This document shows, in pieces, positions 18,880-38,095 of a stretch of 64,000 bases of DNA. The position numbers and the translations under genes were made by a program. Under the pieces are notes generated by a model. The model was not told where the DNA came from. It ran no database searches and saw nothing but the letters and a program-made list of their open reading frames with translations. The first letter of the stretch is position 1. Each line of letters begins with the position of its first letter. The DNA is from Virgibacillus doumboii (GTDB taxonomy: Bacteria; Bacillota; Bacilli; Bacillales; Amphibacillaceae), in assembly GCF_902806455.1 (NCBI RefSeq), contig NZ_CADCWQ010000002.1, positions 186,001 to 250,000 on the forward strand, in the 5' to 3' direction.

Positions 18880-19314
18880 TAGCAATTTCCATAGACTGCG
18901 AACTACTTTGATAAAAGTTGAGTGGAAAAACACAGCTCCAGAAATACACTTCGCTTTCCGTGGGCGGCTGATGAGCCCTCTTCGTGCTGGCGCACTCAGA
19001 TGTCTCATCTAGGCCTCTCCTCCCACAGGAGTCTCAGCGTATTTCCTCCGCTGTAATTGCTTGATCTATCTTAGTAAATTAGCAATGTTTGTTTTTCATG
19101 AAGGTTAAAAGCAAGATTTTTAAACCGCCAAACCAGCAGCTGGAATATGCGAGACTCCTGCGGGAAGAAAAGCCTAGGTGAGCCTCAGAAGTGCGTTAGC
19201 GCTTCTGAGGCTCACCAGCTGCCCGCGGAAAGCGAGTATATTCCAGCTGCGGTGGTTAGAAAGCCTTACTAACTTATTACTAATCGGATTTAGTTCGCAT
19301 TTTCTGTCAACTGC
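18880..19314. mobile_element. MITE-like composite repeat R3 (435 bp)
   Basis: Ends: ATAGACTGCGAACTACTTT on the left and TTTAGTTCGCATTTTCTGTC on the right, an imperfect inverted repeat around TGCGAACT. Inside are two hairpin-rich modules: one at about 18935-19050 (AAATACACTTCGCTTTCCGTG ... GAGTCTCAGCGTATTTCC) and one at about 19140-19255 (GAATATGCGAGACTCCTGCG ... AGCGAGTATATTCCAGC). There is no transposase. Frames here (18653-19012, 19178-19411) are not credible genes. It fills the ftsH-coaX gap. Confidence 0.75.
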
Positions 19315-19436
19315 GAATAAAGCAACACCTTATGCAAACAGAACCATTGGAAACAGACAGTCTTTTTTTATATATTTCAAGGTTGTGGTATATTTAGTAC
19401 ACGGAAATTAATCGCAGTCAGGAAGGTTTGGTCAGG

Positions 19437-20228
19437 ATGATTTTTGTACTTGATGTAGGAAATACAAATACTGTGCTAGGTGTTTTTAAAGAAGACAAAT
19501 TAATTTACGAGTGGAGAATTAAAACAGACCGTTATAAAACAGAAGATGAGTTTGGGATGTTGATGAAATCATTACTGGATCATGAAGGTATTTCTTTAAC
19601 GGATATTGATGGCATCATTATTTCATCCGTTGTCCCGCCAATCATGTTTGCACTGGAGAAAATGTGCAGTAAATATGTTGGCCGGGAGCCATTGATTATT
19701 GGAAAAGAAACCGTACATACCTATTTGCGAATGGCTTACCCGAATCCAAAGGAAATTGGAGCAGACCGCATTGTTAACGCTGTGGGAGCAATCGAAGAAT
19801 ATAATGCCCCACTTGTAATTATCGACTTCGGCACAGCTACCACATATTGCTATATTAATGAAAAAAAGGAGTACCAGGGTGGTTTAATTACACCGGGTAT
19901 CCATATTTCAATGGAGGCGCTGTACAGTAAAGCATCAAAGCTACCTAAAATTGAAATACAGGCACCGGAAAATGTGATTGGAAGTTCAACCGTAGAAGCA
20001 ATGCAATCAGGTGTTTTTTATGGATATGTTGGACAGGTTGATGGAATAGTAAAACGTATGAAAGCGGATATGCAACAAGAGCCTAAAGTTATTGCTACAG
20101 GTGGATTAGCAGCATTGATTTCTGAAGCATCCGAAACGATTGATCATGTTGATAAACATCTGACGTTAAAAGGTCTGTACTTGATTTATCAGAAGAACAT
20201 AAATGAATCCGATAAAGAAGGAGATTGA
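19437..20228 (+). CDS. coaX: Type III pantothenate kinase CoaX
   Basis: A 263-residue enzyme phosphorylating pantothenate, the first step of coenzyme A synthesis; type III enzymes need a monovalent cation and are not inhibited by acetyl-CoA. The actin-like ATPase phosphate loop [12 protein letters not shown] is at the N-terminus, and [12 protein letters not shown] and GGLITPGI follow. ATG 19437 is chosen, 10 nt after GGAAGG; TTG 19428 would sit 1 nt from it. It overlaps the region of hslO translation initiation. Confidence 0.95.
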   Translation: MIFVLDVGNTNTVLGVFKEDKLIYEWRIKTDRYKTEDEFGMLMKSLLDHEGISLTDIDGIIISSVVPPIMFALEKMCSKYVGREPLIIGKETVHTYLRMAYPNPKEIGADRIVNAVGAIEEYNAPLVIIDFGTATTYCYINEKKEYQGGLITPGIHISMEALYSKASKLPKIEIQAPENVIGSSTVEAMQSGVFYGYVGQVDGIVKRMKADMQQEPKVIATGGLAALISEASETIDHVDKHLTLKGLYLIYQKNINESDKEGD

Positions 20229-20236
20229 GTAACAAC

Positions 20237-21118
20237 ATGAAGGATTATTTAGTAAAGGCGACTACGTATAATGGAATGGTTCGTGCATATGCTGCCTCCT
20301 CAACAAACACCGTGGAAGAAGCCCGCAGACGGCAGGATACATGGGCAACAGCATCCGCTGCCCTTGGACGGACAATAACAATTACTGCTATGATGGGCGC
20401 GATGATGAAGGGTGACGATTCGCTTACTGTAAAGATTGAAGGAGGCGGGCCTGTTGGTGCTATCGTTGCTGATGGCAATCCGGAAGGGAAGGTTCGTGGA
20501 TATGTAAGCAATCCCCACGTTGATTTTGATTTAAATGCTAAAGGTAAACTGGATGTGGCACGTGCAGTTGGAACAGAGGGAAACTTGAGTGTTGTAAAGG
20601 ATCTGGGGTTAAAAGATTATTTTACCGGACAAGTTCCAATCGTATCAGGTGAGATTGGTGAGGATTTCACGTATTATTTTGCTAATTCGGAGCAAATACC
20701 TTCAGCGGTTGGTGCAGGTGTACTGGTTAATCCGGACCACACAATATTAGCGTCTGGTGGATTTATCGTTCAGGTTATGCCTGGAGCTGGCGAGGAAATT
20801 ATTACAAGACTCGAGGAAAAAATTCAGACGTTCCCTGCTATTTCAAAGCTGATAAGGGAGGGTAATTCACCGGAGCAAATTTTGGAGCGTCTTTTCGGTG
20901 ATGAGGAAGTTAATGTGCATGAACATCTTCCAATTACATTTGAATGCAAGTGTTCCAAAGAACGTGTACAACAGGCAATCATTGGGCTGGGCAGTGAAGA
21001 GATTCAGCAAATGATTGATGAAGATCATGGTGCAGAGGCGACTTGTCATTTTTGTAATGAGGTATATCAATTTTCTGAGCAGGAACTGGAGACACTTAAA
21101 CAGTCAGCAAAGGCTTAA
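20237..21118 (+). CDS. hslO: Redox-regulated chaperone Hsp33
   Basis: A 293-residue cytosolic holdase that is activated when oxidants release zinc from four cysteines. The zinc ligands CKC and CHFC are at about residues 240-280, within the family's C-terminal switch domain ([10 protein letters not shown]...[12 protein letters not shown]). The N-terminal [19 protein letters not shown] matches other Bacillus proteins and fixes the start at ATG 20237, although the Shine-Dalgarno sequence AAGGAG (20218-20223) is 13 nt away. A TTG at 20225 overlaps the coaX stop and seems too close. Confidence 0.95.
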   Translation: MKDYLVKATTYNGMVRAYAASSTNTVEEARRRQDTWATASAALGRTITITAMMGAMMKGDDSLTVKIEGGGPVGAIVADGNPEGKVRGYVSNPHVDFDLNAKGKLDVARAVGTEGNLSVVKDLGLKDYFTGQVPIVSGEIGEDFTYYFANSEQIPSAVGAGVLVNPDHTILASGGFIVQVMPGAGEEIITRLEEKIQTFPAISKLIREGNSPEQILERLFGDEEVNVHEHLPITFECKCSKERVQQAIIGLGSEEIQQMIDEDHGAEATCHFCNEVYQFSEQELETLKQSAKA

Positions 21119-21134
21119 GTGAAAGGAGTTACCG

Positions 21135-22031
21135 ATGAAGAGAAGATTTCTATGGGGAGTAATAGCAGTATTGCTCATTACAAATATCGCTACGCTTTTA
21201 TTTTGGAACAAAGATGAAAAAGTGGCACTTGACGGCAGTAATACAGAATTTGACCCAAAAAGTCCTGTAGCTGCTGTCGGCGGTGAAGAGGTTTCATTCC
21301 AGGAATGGATGAAGTCGCTAAGGGAAAATCATGGTGAAGAACACTTAAGGGACTTGATTGATCACGAAGTTGTAAAACAGTTGGCAAAGGAAAATAATAT
21401 TGAAATAAGTGATAAGGTAATTGCCCGGGAAATAGCATTGCTGACAACAATGCAGGGAGTTATGTCCAAAAAGGAAACAAAGCAGAAAGAAAAGGAGTGG
21501 CGTAAAGACATTTTATACCGCTACCGGCTTGGTGCTTTATTAACGGCTGATGCATCAATTCCCGAGTCAGAAATCCAATCGCATTATAATTCCTACCAGG
21601 AGCAGTATAATTTTCAGGCTTCGATGCAGCTTTCCCATATTGTTGTAGAAGACTTCGAAACGGCAGAAAAGGTGAAAAAGGAACTTGATAATGGTGCATC
21701 ATTTGATTTACTTGCGACGGAATATTCAACGGATGAAGATACAAAAAAAGCCGGCGGATACCTGGGCTTTTTTGTGAACACCAGTCAGTTCCTGCCCGGT
21801 GGTTACGCTGAGAAAGCAACTGAAATGGAAGAACGATCATATAGTGAACCTTTTCAAACTGATAATGGTGCAGCAATTATTTATCTCCACCGTAAATTGC
21901 CTTCGATTACCTTTAGTTATGATGAAGTCAAGCCGTACATACGACGGGAGTTGGCTATAAATGAGCAGAATAAAACGCTAACGGCCGAGCCGCTTTGGGA
22001 TAAACTGGACATTGAATGGGTATACGAATAA
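21135..22031 (+). CDS. Membrane-anchored parvulin-type peptidyl-prolyl isomerase (YacD/PrsA-like)
   Basis: 298 residues. It has an N-terminal membrane segment (MKRRFLWGVIAVLLITNIATLLF) without a lipobox cysteine, a SurA-like chaperone part with charged helices, and a PPIC rotamase domain around residues 155-250 (MQLSHIVVEDFETAEKVKKEL, GGYLGFF, PFQTDNGAAIIYLHRK). It probably folds proteins outside the membrane. B. subtilis has yacD at this spot between hslO and cysK. Shine-Dalgarno sequence AAAGGAG. Confidence 0.9.
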   Translation: MKRRFLWGVIAVLLITNIATLLFWNKDEKVALDGSNTEFDPKSPVAAVGGEEVSFQEWMKSLRENHGEEHLRDLIDHEVVKQLAKENNIEISDKVIAREIALLTTMQGVMSKKETKQKEKEWRKDILYRYRLGALLTADASIPESEIQSHYNSYQEQYNFQASMQLSHIVVEDFETAEKVKKELDNGASFDLLATEYSTDEDTKKAGGYLGFFVNTSQFLPGGYAEKATEMEERSYSEPFQTDNGAAIIYLHRKLPSITFSYDEVKPYIRRELAINEQNKTLTAEPLWDKLDIEWVYE

Positions 22032-22112
22032 TATACTGTAATTATAGGTGGGTATTAGCCTATTCTGGGACATTTCAGTTGACATTTTAATCGTTTGAAC
22101 GTACATTATAAT

Positions 22113-22138
22113 TAAATCCTACAAAACTACTAGGAATT
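22113..22138 (+). promoter_or_regulatory. Possible CymR operator at cysK
   Basis: The stretch TAAATCC followed about 12 nt later by CTAGGAATTA resembles the CymR target with its GGAATT core. CymR represses cysteine synthesis genes, including cysK, in B. subtilis. A TATAAT (22107-22112) just upstream would place the site at the transcription start. The consensus is from memory. Confidence 0.4.
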
Positions 22139-22152
22139 AGGAGGAATTTATA

Positions 22153-23079
22153 ATGAGAGTGGCGGAATCAATAGCCGGGTTGATTGGAGAAACCCCAATA
22201 GTAAAATTAAATCGCACAGTAGATGAAAACAGTGCTGACATTTATTTAAAATTGGAGTTTATGAATCCGGGAAGTTCAGTGAAAGACCGTATTGCATTGT
22301 CAATGATCGAGGCAGCTGAAAAGCAGGGTGAATTAAAAGAAGGCGACACAATTATTGAGCCAACAAGTGGGAATACAGGTATTGGACTGGCAATGGTTGC
22401 CGCAGCCAAAGGGTACAAATCTGTCCTTGTAATGCCGGATACCATGAGTCAGGAACGCCGTAACCTTCTGCGTGCCTACGGGGCAGAGCTAATTTTAACC
22501 CCGGGAGCTGACGGTATGAAGGGTGCTATTAAAAAAGCAGAGGAATTAAAAGAGAAGAACGGTTACTTTATGCCACAGCAATTTAATAATGAAGCAAATT
22601 CAGAAGTTCACGCACGAACAACCGGGAAGGAAATCGTCAAGCAAATGGAAGACGGTCTTGATGCATTTGTATCCGGTATCGGAACAGGTGGTACAATTAC
22701 CGGTGCAGGCAATGTGCTGAAAGACAATTTTGACGGTATTAAAATTTACGCAGTTGAACCGGAAGATTCAGCAATTTTATCAGGTGGATCTCCAGGACCG
22801 CACAAGATTCAGGGTCTTGGAGCAGGCTTTGTTCCTAAAATCCTGGACACGGACGTTTATGATGAAGTAATTCGAATTTCAAATGACGAGGCGTTCGAAG
22901 CATCACGTGAAGTTGCGAAAGATGAAGGAGTTTTAGGCGGAATCTCAGCTGGTGCGGCAGTTGCAGCAGCTAAAAAAGTCGGTAAAAAGCTGGGTAAAGG
23001 TAAAAAAGTGCTCGCCGTCATCCCTGATAATGGTGAAAGATATCTGTCTACACCGTTATATCAGTATGACAAAGAATAA
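22153..23079 (+). CDS. cysK: Cysteine synthase A (O-acetylserine sulfhydrylase)
   Basis: A 308-residue PLP enzyme making cysteine from O-acetylserine and sulfide. The Schiff-base lysine is in [11 protein letters not shown]; the substrate loop is [12 protein letters not shown]; the phosphate-binding loop is [12 protein letters not shown]. With CysE (50524) it completes cysteine synthesis and interacts with CymR in Bacillus. Shine-Dalgarno sequence TTAGGAGG. It is monocistronic with a terminator; pabB-pabA-pabC, which follow in B. subtilis, are absent. Confidence 0.97.
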   Translation: MRVAESIAGLIGETPIVKLNRTVDENSADIYLKLEFMNPGSSVKDRIALSMIEAAEKQGELKEGDTIIEPTSGNTGIGLAMVAAAKGYKSVLVMPDTMSQERRNLLRAYGAELILTPGADGMKGAIKKAEELKEKNGYFMPQQFNNEANSEVHARTTGKEIVKQMEDGLDAFVSGIGTGGTITGAGNVLKDNFDGIKIYAVEPEDSAILSGGSPGPHKIQGLGAGFVPKILDTDVYDEVIRISNDEAFEASREVAKDEGVLGGISAGAAVAAAKKVGKKLGKGKKVLAVIPDNGERYLSTPLYQYDKE

Positions 23080-23090
23080 TAGGATTGACG

Positions 23091-23130
23091 CAAAAGGACT
23101 GGCATCAACTTTGGTGCTGGTTCTTTTTTG
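23091..23130 (+). terminator. Intrinsic terminator after cysK
   Basis: AAAAGGACTGGCATCAA / TTGGTGCTGGTTCTTTTTT hairpin with G-T pairs and a T run. Confidence 0.8.
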
Positions 23131-23213
23131 ATTTTGGGATTCTAGAAGATTGATGTGGTTTATGATAGATGAGTAGTTGGTATAAATTGCGATGTAACTG
23201 CTAGAATGTTTTC

Positions 23214-23300
23214 TGTAAGTATCGTCCACTTCTCACCCCACCGTCCGGGATCAGGCCGAGGTGGATGCTTTCACACCTCTGGGACCAAGGCGACATCATT
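23214..23300. repeat. Decayed fragments of two dispersed repeats (R7)
   Basis: TCCACTTCTCACCCCACCGTCC is an inverted, diverged match to the right module of the element at 58791-59247. CTTTCACACCTCTGGGACCA followed by AGGCGACATC matches its left module. The remaining 23131-23397 has no gene. The site is where pabB-pabA-pabC stand in B. subtilis. Confidence 0.55.
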
Positions 23301-23397
23301 TACATCAAGTATGGGTTTTTGTTAGAGTGCTTCAGCTTTTGGCTTTGCTATGATACGATAGTAACCGAAATATTTGAATCCGAAAGAAGGGCACAAA

Positions 23398-24231
23398 GTG
23401 AAATTAACTACCAATTCCAAAACATATCACTTAGAGGAACGAACACATATTATGGGAATTCTGAATGTAACGCCGGATTCTTTTTCGGATGGAGGAAGCT
23501 ACTCCTCTGTTGATCGGGCGGTTGAACATGCTGTTTTAATGGAACAGCAAGGAGCAGACATTATTGATATTGGCGGGGAATCCACACGGCCGGATCATGA
23601 TCCAGTATCAATGGAAGAAGAGCTTGAACGGGTTTTGCCGGTCATTCGTGCTGTAAAAGAGCATGTCAGCATTCCGATTTCGATTGACACATATAAAGCG
23701 GAAACCGCCAGACAGGCAGTTGAGGCGGGAGCCGAAATTATAAATGATGTTTGGGGTGCGAAAAGAGAACCTGCAATTGCCGAAGTGGCAGCAGAGCACA
23801 ATGTCCCGATTATTTTAATGCATAACCGGACAAATATGGATTACACATCAATTATTGATGACATGAAACAGGATCTGCAGGCGAGTATCGACATTGCTCT
23901 TGAAGCTGGTGTTCCGAAAGAAAATATTATACTTGACCCTGGAGTCGGTTTTGCCAAAACTTCTGCGGATAATTTGGTTGTCATGAACAGCCTTGAGAAT
24001 TTTACCAATCTCGGATATCCGGTTTTGTTAGCTGCATCACGCAAATCATTTATCGGAAAAATATTGAACGCAGATCCCTCTGAGCGGGATAACGGAACCG
24101 GTGCGACAACTTGTCTGGGGATTTCAAAAGGCGCACAAATTGTTCGAGTTCATAATGTCGAATTACACCTGGAATTGGCTAAAATGATGGATGCGATGCT
24201 CGGCAAGAAGGGAGCTGTAAGCCTTGGATAA
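23398..24231 (+). CDS. folP: Dihydropteroate synthase
   Basis: A 277-residue TIM-barrel enzyme joining p-aminobenzoate to dihydropterin pyrophosphate; target of sulfonamides. Signatures MGILNVTPDSFSDGG and IDIGGESTRPDH are intact, and ILDPGVGFAKT and AASRKSF follow. GTG 23398 is the start, 6-7 nt after GAAGGG; the TTG at 23374 precedes that Shine-Dalgarno sequence. First gene of folP-folB-folK-yazB with overlapping ends. Confidence 0.96.
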   Translation: MKLTTNSKTYHLEERTHIMGILNVTPDSFSDGGSYSSVDRAVEHAVLMEQQGADIIDIGGESTRPDHDPVSMEEELERVLPVIRAVKEHVSIPISIDTYKAETARQAVEAGAEIINDVWGAKREPAIAEVAAEHNVPIILMHNRTNMDYTSIIDDMKQDLQASIDIALEAGVPKENIILDPGVGFAKTSADNLVVMNSLENFTNLGYPVLLAASRKSFIGKILNADPSERDNGTGATTCLGISKGAQIVRVHNVELHLELAKMMDAMLGKKGAVSLG

Positions 24232-24586
24232 AATCTTGATGAACCAAATGGAGTTTTACGGATATCATGGCCTGTTCCCAGAGGAAAATAAGCTCGGCCA
24301 ACGTTTCTATGTGGATGTTGAGCTAATAGCAGACCTTGAGAAATCAGCCAGGTCAGATGATATGAATGATTCCATTAACTATGGCGATGTATATGAAGCC
24401 GTAAAGGAAATCATGGAAGGTACACCGAAGAATCTGATAGAAGCAGTTGCTGGGGCTATTTCAGATCAGCTTTTTCAGGCATTTGATATACTGGAGGCCT
24501 GTACGGTAAAGGTTACAAAACCAGATCCCCCGATACCGGGTCATTACCAATCAGCAGCAGTGGAAATTTACCGGGAGCGAAGATGA
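24224..24586 (+). CDS. folB: Dihydroneopterin aldolase
   Basis: A 120-residue enzyme cleaving dihydroneopterin to 6-hydroxymethyl-dihydropterin and glycolaldehyde. Motifs MEFYGYHGLFPEENKLGQRF and KPDPPIPGHY are complete, and the length equals B. subtilis FolB. The start is TTG 24224 (MDKILMNQ), 8 nt inside folP. It overlaps folK by 4 nt. Confidence 0.96.
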   Translation: MDKILMNQMEFYGYHGLFPEENKLGQRFYVDVELIADLEKSARSDDMNDSINYGDVYEAVKEIMEGTPKNLIEAVAGAISDQLFQAFDILEACTVKVTKPDPPIPGHYQSAAVEIYRERR

Positions 24587-25086
24587 TGAAAAGAGCATAC
24601 GTTGCACTTGGCTCGAATATCGAACCAAGGGAAGAATATCTAGCAGATGCATTACAGATGCTGGATAGTAACGATAAGATTATAACAGTAAAAAAATCAT
24701 CCATCTATCAAACGGCGCCTGTCGGTTACACAGATCAGGGTGACTTTTTAAATATGGTAGTTGAAATAGATACCTCATTGCCTTCAGAAGAACTATTGGA
24801 TTTTTGCCAGTATGTTGAACGGCATCTGGGAAGAAAAAGGGATATCCGTTTTGGTCCGAGGACAATCGACCTTGACATTTTAGTTTATAATCAAGAAAAT
24901 AGTAAAACAGAGCGATTAACAATTCCGCACCCAAGAATGCACAAAAGAGCTTTTGTACTTATACCATTACACGAGATCGTCCCAGATTTGCAGCTTACTG
25001 ATAGTAGTAAAACAGTATCAAATTATATAGAAGAACTTTCGGAAAGCGATAAAAAGGATGTAAAGCGATGGACACGAAAAGACTAG
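24583..25086 (+). CDS. folK: HPPK, 2-amino-4-hydroxy-6-hydroxymethyldihydropteridine pyrophosphokinase
   Basis: A 167-residue kinase transferring pyrophosphate from ATP to the product of FolB, giving the substrate of FolP. Signatures VALGSNIEPREEYL, APVGYTDQGDFLNMVVEI, RFGPRTIDLDIL and IPHPRMHKRAFVL are present. ATG 24583 overlaps the folB stop; ATG 24586 is possible. The 3' end overlaps yazB by 19 nt. Confidence 0.96.
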   Translation: MMKRAYVALGSNIEPREEYLADALQMLDSNDKIITVKKSSIYQTAPVGYTDQGDFLNMVVEIDTSLPSEELLDFCQYVERHLGRKRDIRFGPRTIDLDILVYNQENSKTERLTIPHPRMHKRAFVLIPLHEIVPDLQLTDSSKTVSNYIEELSESDKKDVKRWTRKD

Positions 25087-25289
25087 GCAGAAGAATTAAG
25101 GCTTTTCGAAAGCTGAAGGGATATACCCAAGTAGAATTAGCCGAGGAATTGGAAGTCCCAATTATTACATTAGGTGATGTTGAGCGGGGTAAACAGAGAG
25201 CTTCGAATGAATTATTGGAGCAAATAGCTGTCACCCTGTCGATATCCAAACAGGAAATTTTAGCAGGTGAAACCGTACACGAGGAATAA
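25068..25289 (+). CDS. yazB: YazB, small XRE-family helix-turn-helix protein
   Basis: 73 residues, essentially one helix-turn-helix: GRRIKAFRKLKGYTQVELAEELEVPIITLGDVERGKQ. It is a conserved companion of the folate operon with unknown targets. It overlaps folK, so it is co-translated, and is the last gene before the terminator at 25320. Confidence 0.9.
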   Translation: MDTKRLGRRIKAFRKLKGYTQVELAEELEVPIITLGDVERGKQRASNELLEQIAVTLSISKQEILAGETVHEE

Positions 25290-25319
25290 AGGAGATTTTA
25301 CATTTGAAAGCATCTATCA

Positions 25320-25352
25320 AAAAACTGCCAGTTGCTTGCTGGCGTTTTTTGT
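25320..25352 (+). terminator. Intrinsic terminator of the fol operon
   Basis: GCCAG / CTGGC stem flanked by A and T runs (AAAAAACTGCCAG...CTGGCGTTTTTT). A consensus Shine-Dalgarno sequence, AAAGGAG (25288-25294), and a TTG at 25304 open a 22-codon frame that runs through it. The usual next gene, dusB, is not there. Confidence 0.8.
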
Positions 25353-25466
25353 TTCATGTATTAAACGTATAAGGAAAACTTCGGTGTCCGCGATAAGGCA
25401 AGGCGAAATTCCGGGATTTTCAAAGCTTAATTAGATGAAAGTAATACTGTTTTTCTATATACTGGT

Positions 25467-25472
25467 TATAAT
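25467..25472 (+). promoter_or_regulatory. Probable -10 box of lysS
   Basis: TATAAT with an upstream TGGT, 49 nt before the lysS start. No convincing -35 box is seen. Since a terminator precedes it, lysS needs its own promoter. Confidence 0.4.
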
Positions 25473-25502
25473 TGGCCAGGTGTTCGGTCGCCATAAAAAT
25501 GA

Positions 25503-27002
<1,500 letters not shown>

Positions 27003-27156
27003 TAATGTATGAATATGTTAAATATATAGGTAGCTCCCTGATGCAAAATATTCATGTTTTGTGTTTGGTGGTTATCTATTCTTTGTTTTATTTACCTTTT
27101 AAAAACCGGTATGGCGCAACTGGTTAAAATGACCAATTATTTTTGTTTATTTTCTA

Positions 27157-27185
27157 TTGATTTAGGGAAATAATCATGGTAAATT
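27157..27185 (+). promoter_or_regulatory. Possible upstream rRNA promoter P1
   Basis: TTGATT, 17 nt, TAAATT. It is weaker than the promoter 140 nt downstream. Tandem P1/P2 promoters are common for Bacillus rRNA operons. Confidence 0.35.
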
Positions 27186-27298
27186 ATTAAACGTTGCGCA
27201 AATAACTGCAACGAAATTCAACTTCATAACAGATAACTTTTCGTTGGAGGGTAAGTGAGCATATCGCCATTTACACAAAGAAAAAACTTAAAAAGCTA

Positions 27299-27327
27299 TT
27301 GACATTATGTTGTGAAGATGGTATATT
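27299..27327 (+). promoter_or_regulatory. Main rRNA operon promoter
   Basis: TTGACA (27299-27304), 17 nt, TATATT (27322-27327), preceded by A-rich sequence like an UP element. It lies about 190 nt before the 16S gene. I find no equivalent in front of the second 16S gene. Confidence 0.85.
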
Positions 27328-27363
27328 AATAAAGTCGCCATTTTGAGAGGCGGCAACGAAATT

Positions 27364-27377
27364 TGCTCTTTGAAAAC
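27364..27377 (+). promoter_or_regulatory. boxA antitermination site, rRNA operon 1
   Basis: TGCTCTTTGAAAAC, the Bacillus rRNA boxA. A matching copy lies at 33269-33282 in the second operon. The leader after it (27395-27516) has hairpins CAGATT/AATCTG and ATATGGTTGAC/GTCAATCATAT just before 16S, likely for processing. Confidence 0.8.
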
Positions 27378-27516
27378 TGAACAAAACAACCAAACAGATG
27401 TCAGAGGTAAGAGGTCGGAAGTCAGATTACAGTAATCTGAATGAAGGCTTCGACCCTCGAATCAATTTTTAAAGCTAAGACAATGATATGGTTGACGGTG
27501 TCAATCATATACAAAC

Positions 27517-29088
<1,572 letters not shown>

Positions 29089-29274
29089 ATAATTAGATGG
29101 AACGCTGGGCAGGACTTCTTACGAAGTCCCCCCGGTAAGGGCATATGTGGTTGTTTGGTTCAGTTTTGAGGGAGTAAATCTCTCTTTTTGTACCTTGAAA
29201 ACTAAATAAGAGTAATCAACGACATCAATTAAAAGCAAGGCTAATTTATTAGTAACGCTTATTCATTGTAAGAT

Positions 29275-32190
<2,916 letters not shown>

Positions 32191-32258
32191 AAAAAGTATG
32201 GATGGCGTTGATATAAAGCTCTTATTTAGTTTTCAGGGTACAAAAATTAAAAAATCCC

Positions 32259-32287
32259 TTGCATTTTTTAACGGAAATGCATATAAT
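32259..32287 (+). promoter_or_regulatory. Promoter-like sequence in the 23S-5S spacer
   Basis: TTGCAT (32259-32264), 17 nt, TATAAT (32282-32287), ending 28 nt before 5S. The same sequence lies at 38164-38192. The -35 half can also pair as TGCATTT/AAATGCA, so it may be a processing hairpin instead. Confidence 0.4.
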
Positions 32288-32315
32288 ATATCTTGTCTTT
32301 CAAATTAAGAATATG

Positions 32316-32431
32316 TCTGGTAGCAATAGCGGAGAGGACACACCTGTTTCCATGCCGAACACAGCAGTTAAGCTCTCCAGCGCCGATGGTAGTTGGGGCT
32401 TTGCCCCTGCAAGAGTAGGACGCCGCCAGGC
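32316..32431 (+). rRNA. rrf: 5S ribosomal RNA, copy 1
   Basis: 116 nt with terminal pairing TCTGG...CCAGG and the conserved CCGAACACAGCAGTTAAGC and GATGGTAGT segments. No terminator follows; tRNA-Val starts 12 nt later. Confidence 0.96.
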
Positions 32432-32443
32432 AACACATGTGTG

Positions 32444-32516
32444 GGAGGATTAGCTCAGCTGGGAGAGCACTTGCCTTACAAGCAAGGGGTCGCAGGTTCG
32501 AGCCCTGCATCCTCCA
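32444..32516 (+). tRNA. tRNA-Val (TAC)
   Basis: Acceptor GGAGGAT / ATCCTCC, anticodon loop CTTACAA. CCA not encoded. First of nine tRNAs between the rRNA operons. Confidence 0.95.
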
Positions 32517-32522
32517 TCGTTT

Positions 32523-32598
<76 letters not shown>

Positions 32599-32637
32599 TT
32601 ATTTTAATTATATATGTGTGTGTAAATAAAGTAGTAC

Positions 32638-32713
32638 GAGCCATTAGCTCAGCTGGCAGAGCATCTGACTTTTAATCAGAGGGTCGGAGGTTCGAATCCT
32701 CCATGGCTCACCA
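32638..32713 (+). tRNA. tRNA-Lys (TTT)
   Basis: Acceptor GAGCCAT / ATGGCTC, anticodon loop CTTTTAA, encoded CCA. Confidence 0.95.
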
Positions 32714-32720
32714 CCTTTTT

Positions 32721-32801
32721 GCGGGTGTGGCGGAATTGGCAGACGCGCTAGACTTAGGATCTAGTGTCTTCGACGTGGGGGTTCGACTCCCTCCACCCGC
32801 A
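32721..32801 (+). tRNA. tRNA-Leu (TAG)
   Basis: Class II tRNA with a long variable arm. Acceptor GCGGGTG / CACCCGC, anticodon loop CTTAGGA. CCA not encoded. Confidence 0.94.
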
Positions 32802-32826
32802 TCATTTTAAGTTAATATAGTGCCAG

Positions 32827-32901
32827 GCGGAAGTAGTTCAGTGGTAGAACACCACCTTGCCAAGGTGGGGGTCGCGGGTTCGAATCCCGTCTTCCGCTCC
32901 A
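32827..32901 (+). tRNA. tRNA-Gly (GCC)
   Basis: Acceptor GCGGAAG / CTTCCGC, anticodon GCC, encoded CCA. Confidence 0.95.
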
Positions 32902-32921
32902 AAATACCAAGCCAAAACAAA

Positions 32922-33010
32922 GCCGGGGTGGCGGAATTGGCAGACGCACAGGACTTAAAATCCTGCGGTAGGTTACTACCGTGCCGGTTCGAGTCCGGCC
33001 CTCGGCACCA
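32922..33010 (+). tRNA. tRNA-Leu (TAA)
   Basis: Class II tRNA. Acceptor GCCGGGG / CCTCGGC, anticodon loop CTTAAAA, long variable arm GGTAGGTTACTACC, encoded CCA. Confidence 0.95.
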
Positions 33011-33013
33011 TAT

Positions 33014-33090
<77 letters not shown>

Positions 33091-33095
33091 TTTTA

Positions 33096-33172
33096 CGGGA
33101 AGTAGCTCAGCTTGGTAGAGCACATGGTTTGGGACCATGGGGTCGCAGGTTCGAATCCTGTCTTCCCGACCA
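33096..33172 (+). tRNA. tRNA-Pro (TGG)
   Basis: Acceptor CGGGAAG / CTTCCCG, anticodon loop TTTGGGA, encoded CCA. Confidence 0.95.
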
Positions 33173-33179
33173 TCTATTC

Positions 33180-33255
33180 GGGGCCTTAGCTCAGCTGGGA
33201 GAGCGCCTGCCTTGCACGCAGGAGGTCAGCGGTTCGATCCCGCTAGGCTCCACCA
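33180..33255 (+). tRNA. tRNA-Ala (TGC)
   Basis: Acceptor GGGGCCT / AGGCTCC, anticodon TGC, encoded CCA. It ends only 13 nt before boxA of the second rRNA operon. Confidence 0.95.
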
Positions 33256-33421
33256 TTATCAATTTATTTGCTCTTTGAAAACTGAACAAAACAACCAAAC
33301 AGATGTCAGAGGTAAGAGGTCGGAAGTCAGATTACAGTAATCTGAATGAAGGCTTCGACCCTCGAATCAATTTTTAAAGCTAAGACAATGATATGGTTGA
33401 CGGTGTCAATCATATACAAAC

Positions 33422-34993
<1,572 letters not shown>

Positions 34994-35179
34994 ATAATTA
35001 GATGGAACGCTGGGCAGGACTTCTTACGAAGTCCCCCCGGTAAGGGCATATGTGGTTGTTTGGTTCAGTTTTGAGGGAGTAAATCTCTCTTTTTGTACCT
35101 TGAAAACTAAATAAGAGTAATCAACGACATCAATTAAAAGCAAGGCTAATTTATTAGTAACGCTTATTCATTGTAAGAT

Positions 35180-38095
<2,916 letters not shown>

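Noticed and set aside
18653..19411. Frames of 119 and 77 codons around the ftsH 3' end and coaX gap
   Set aside because: The first overlaps the ftsH tail out of frame; the second lies in repeat R3.
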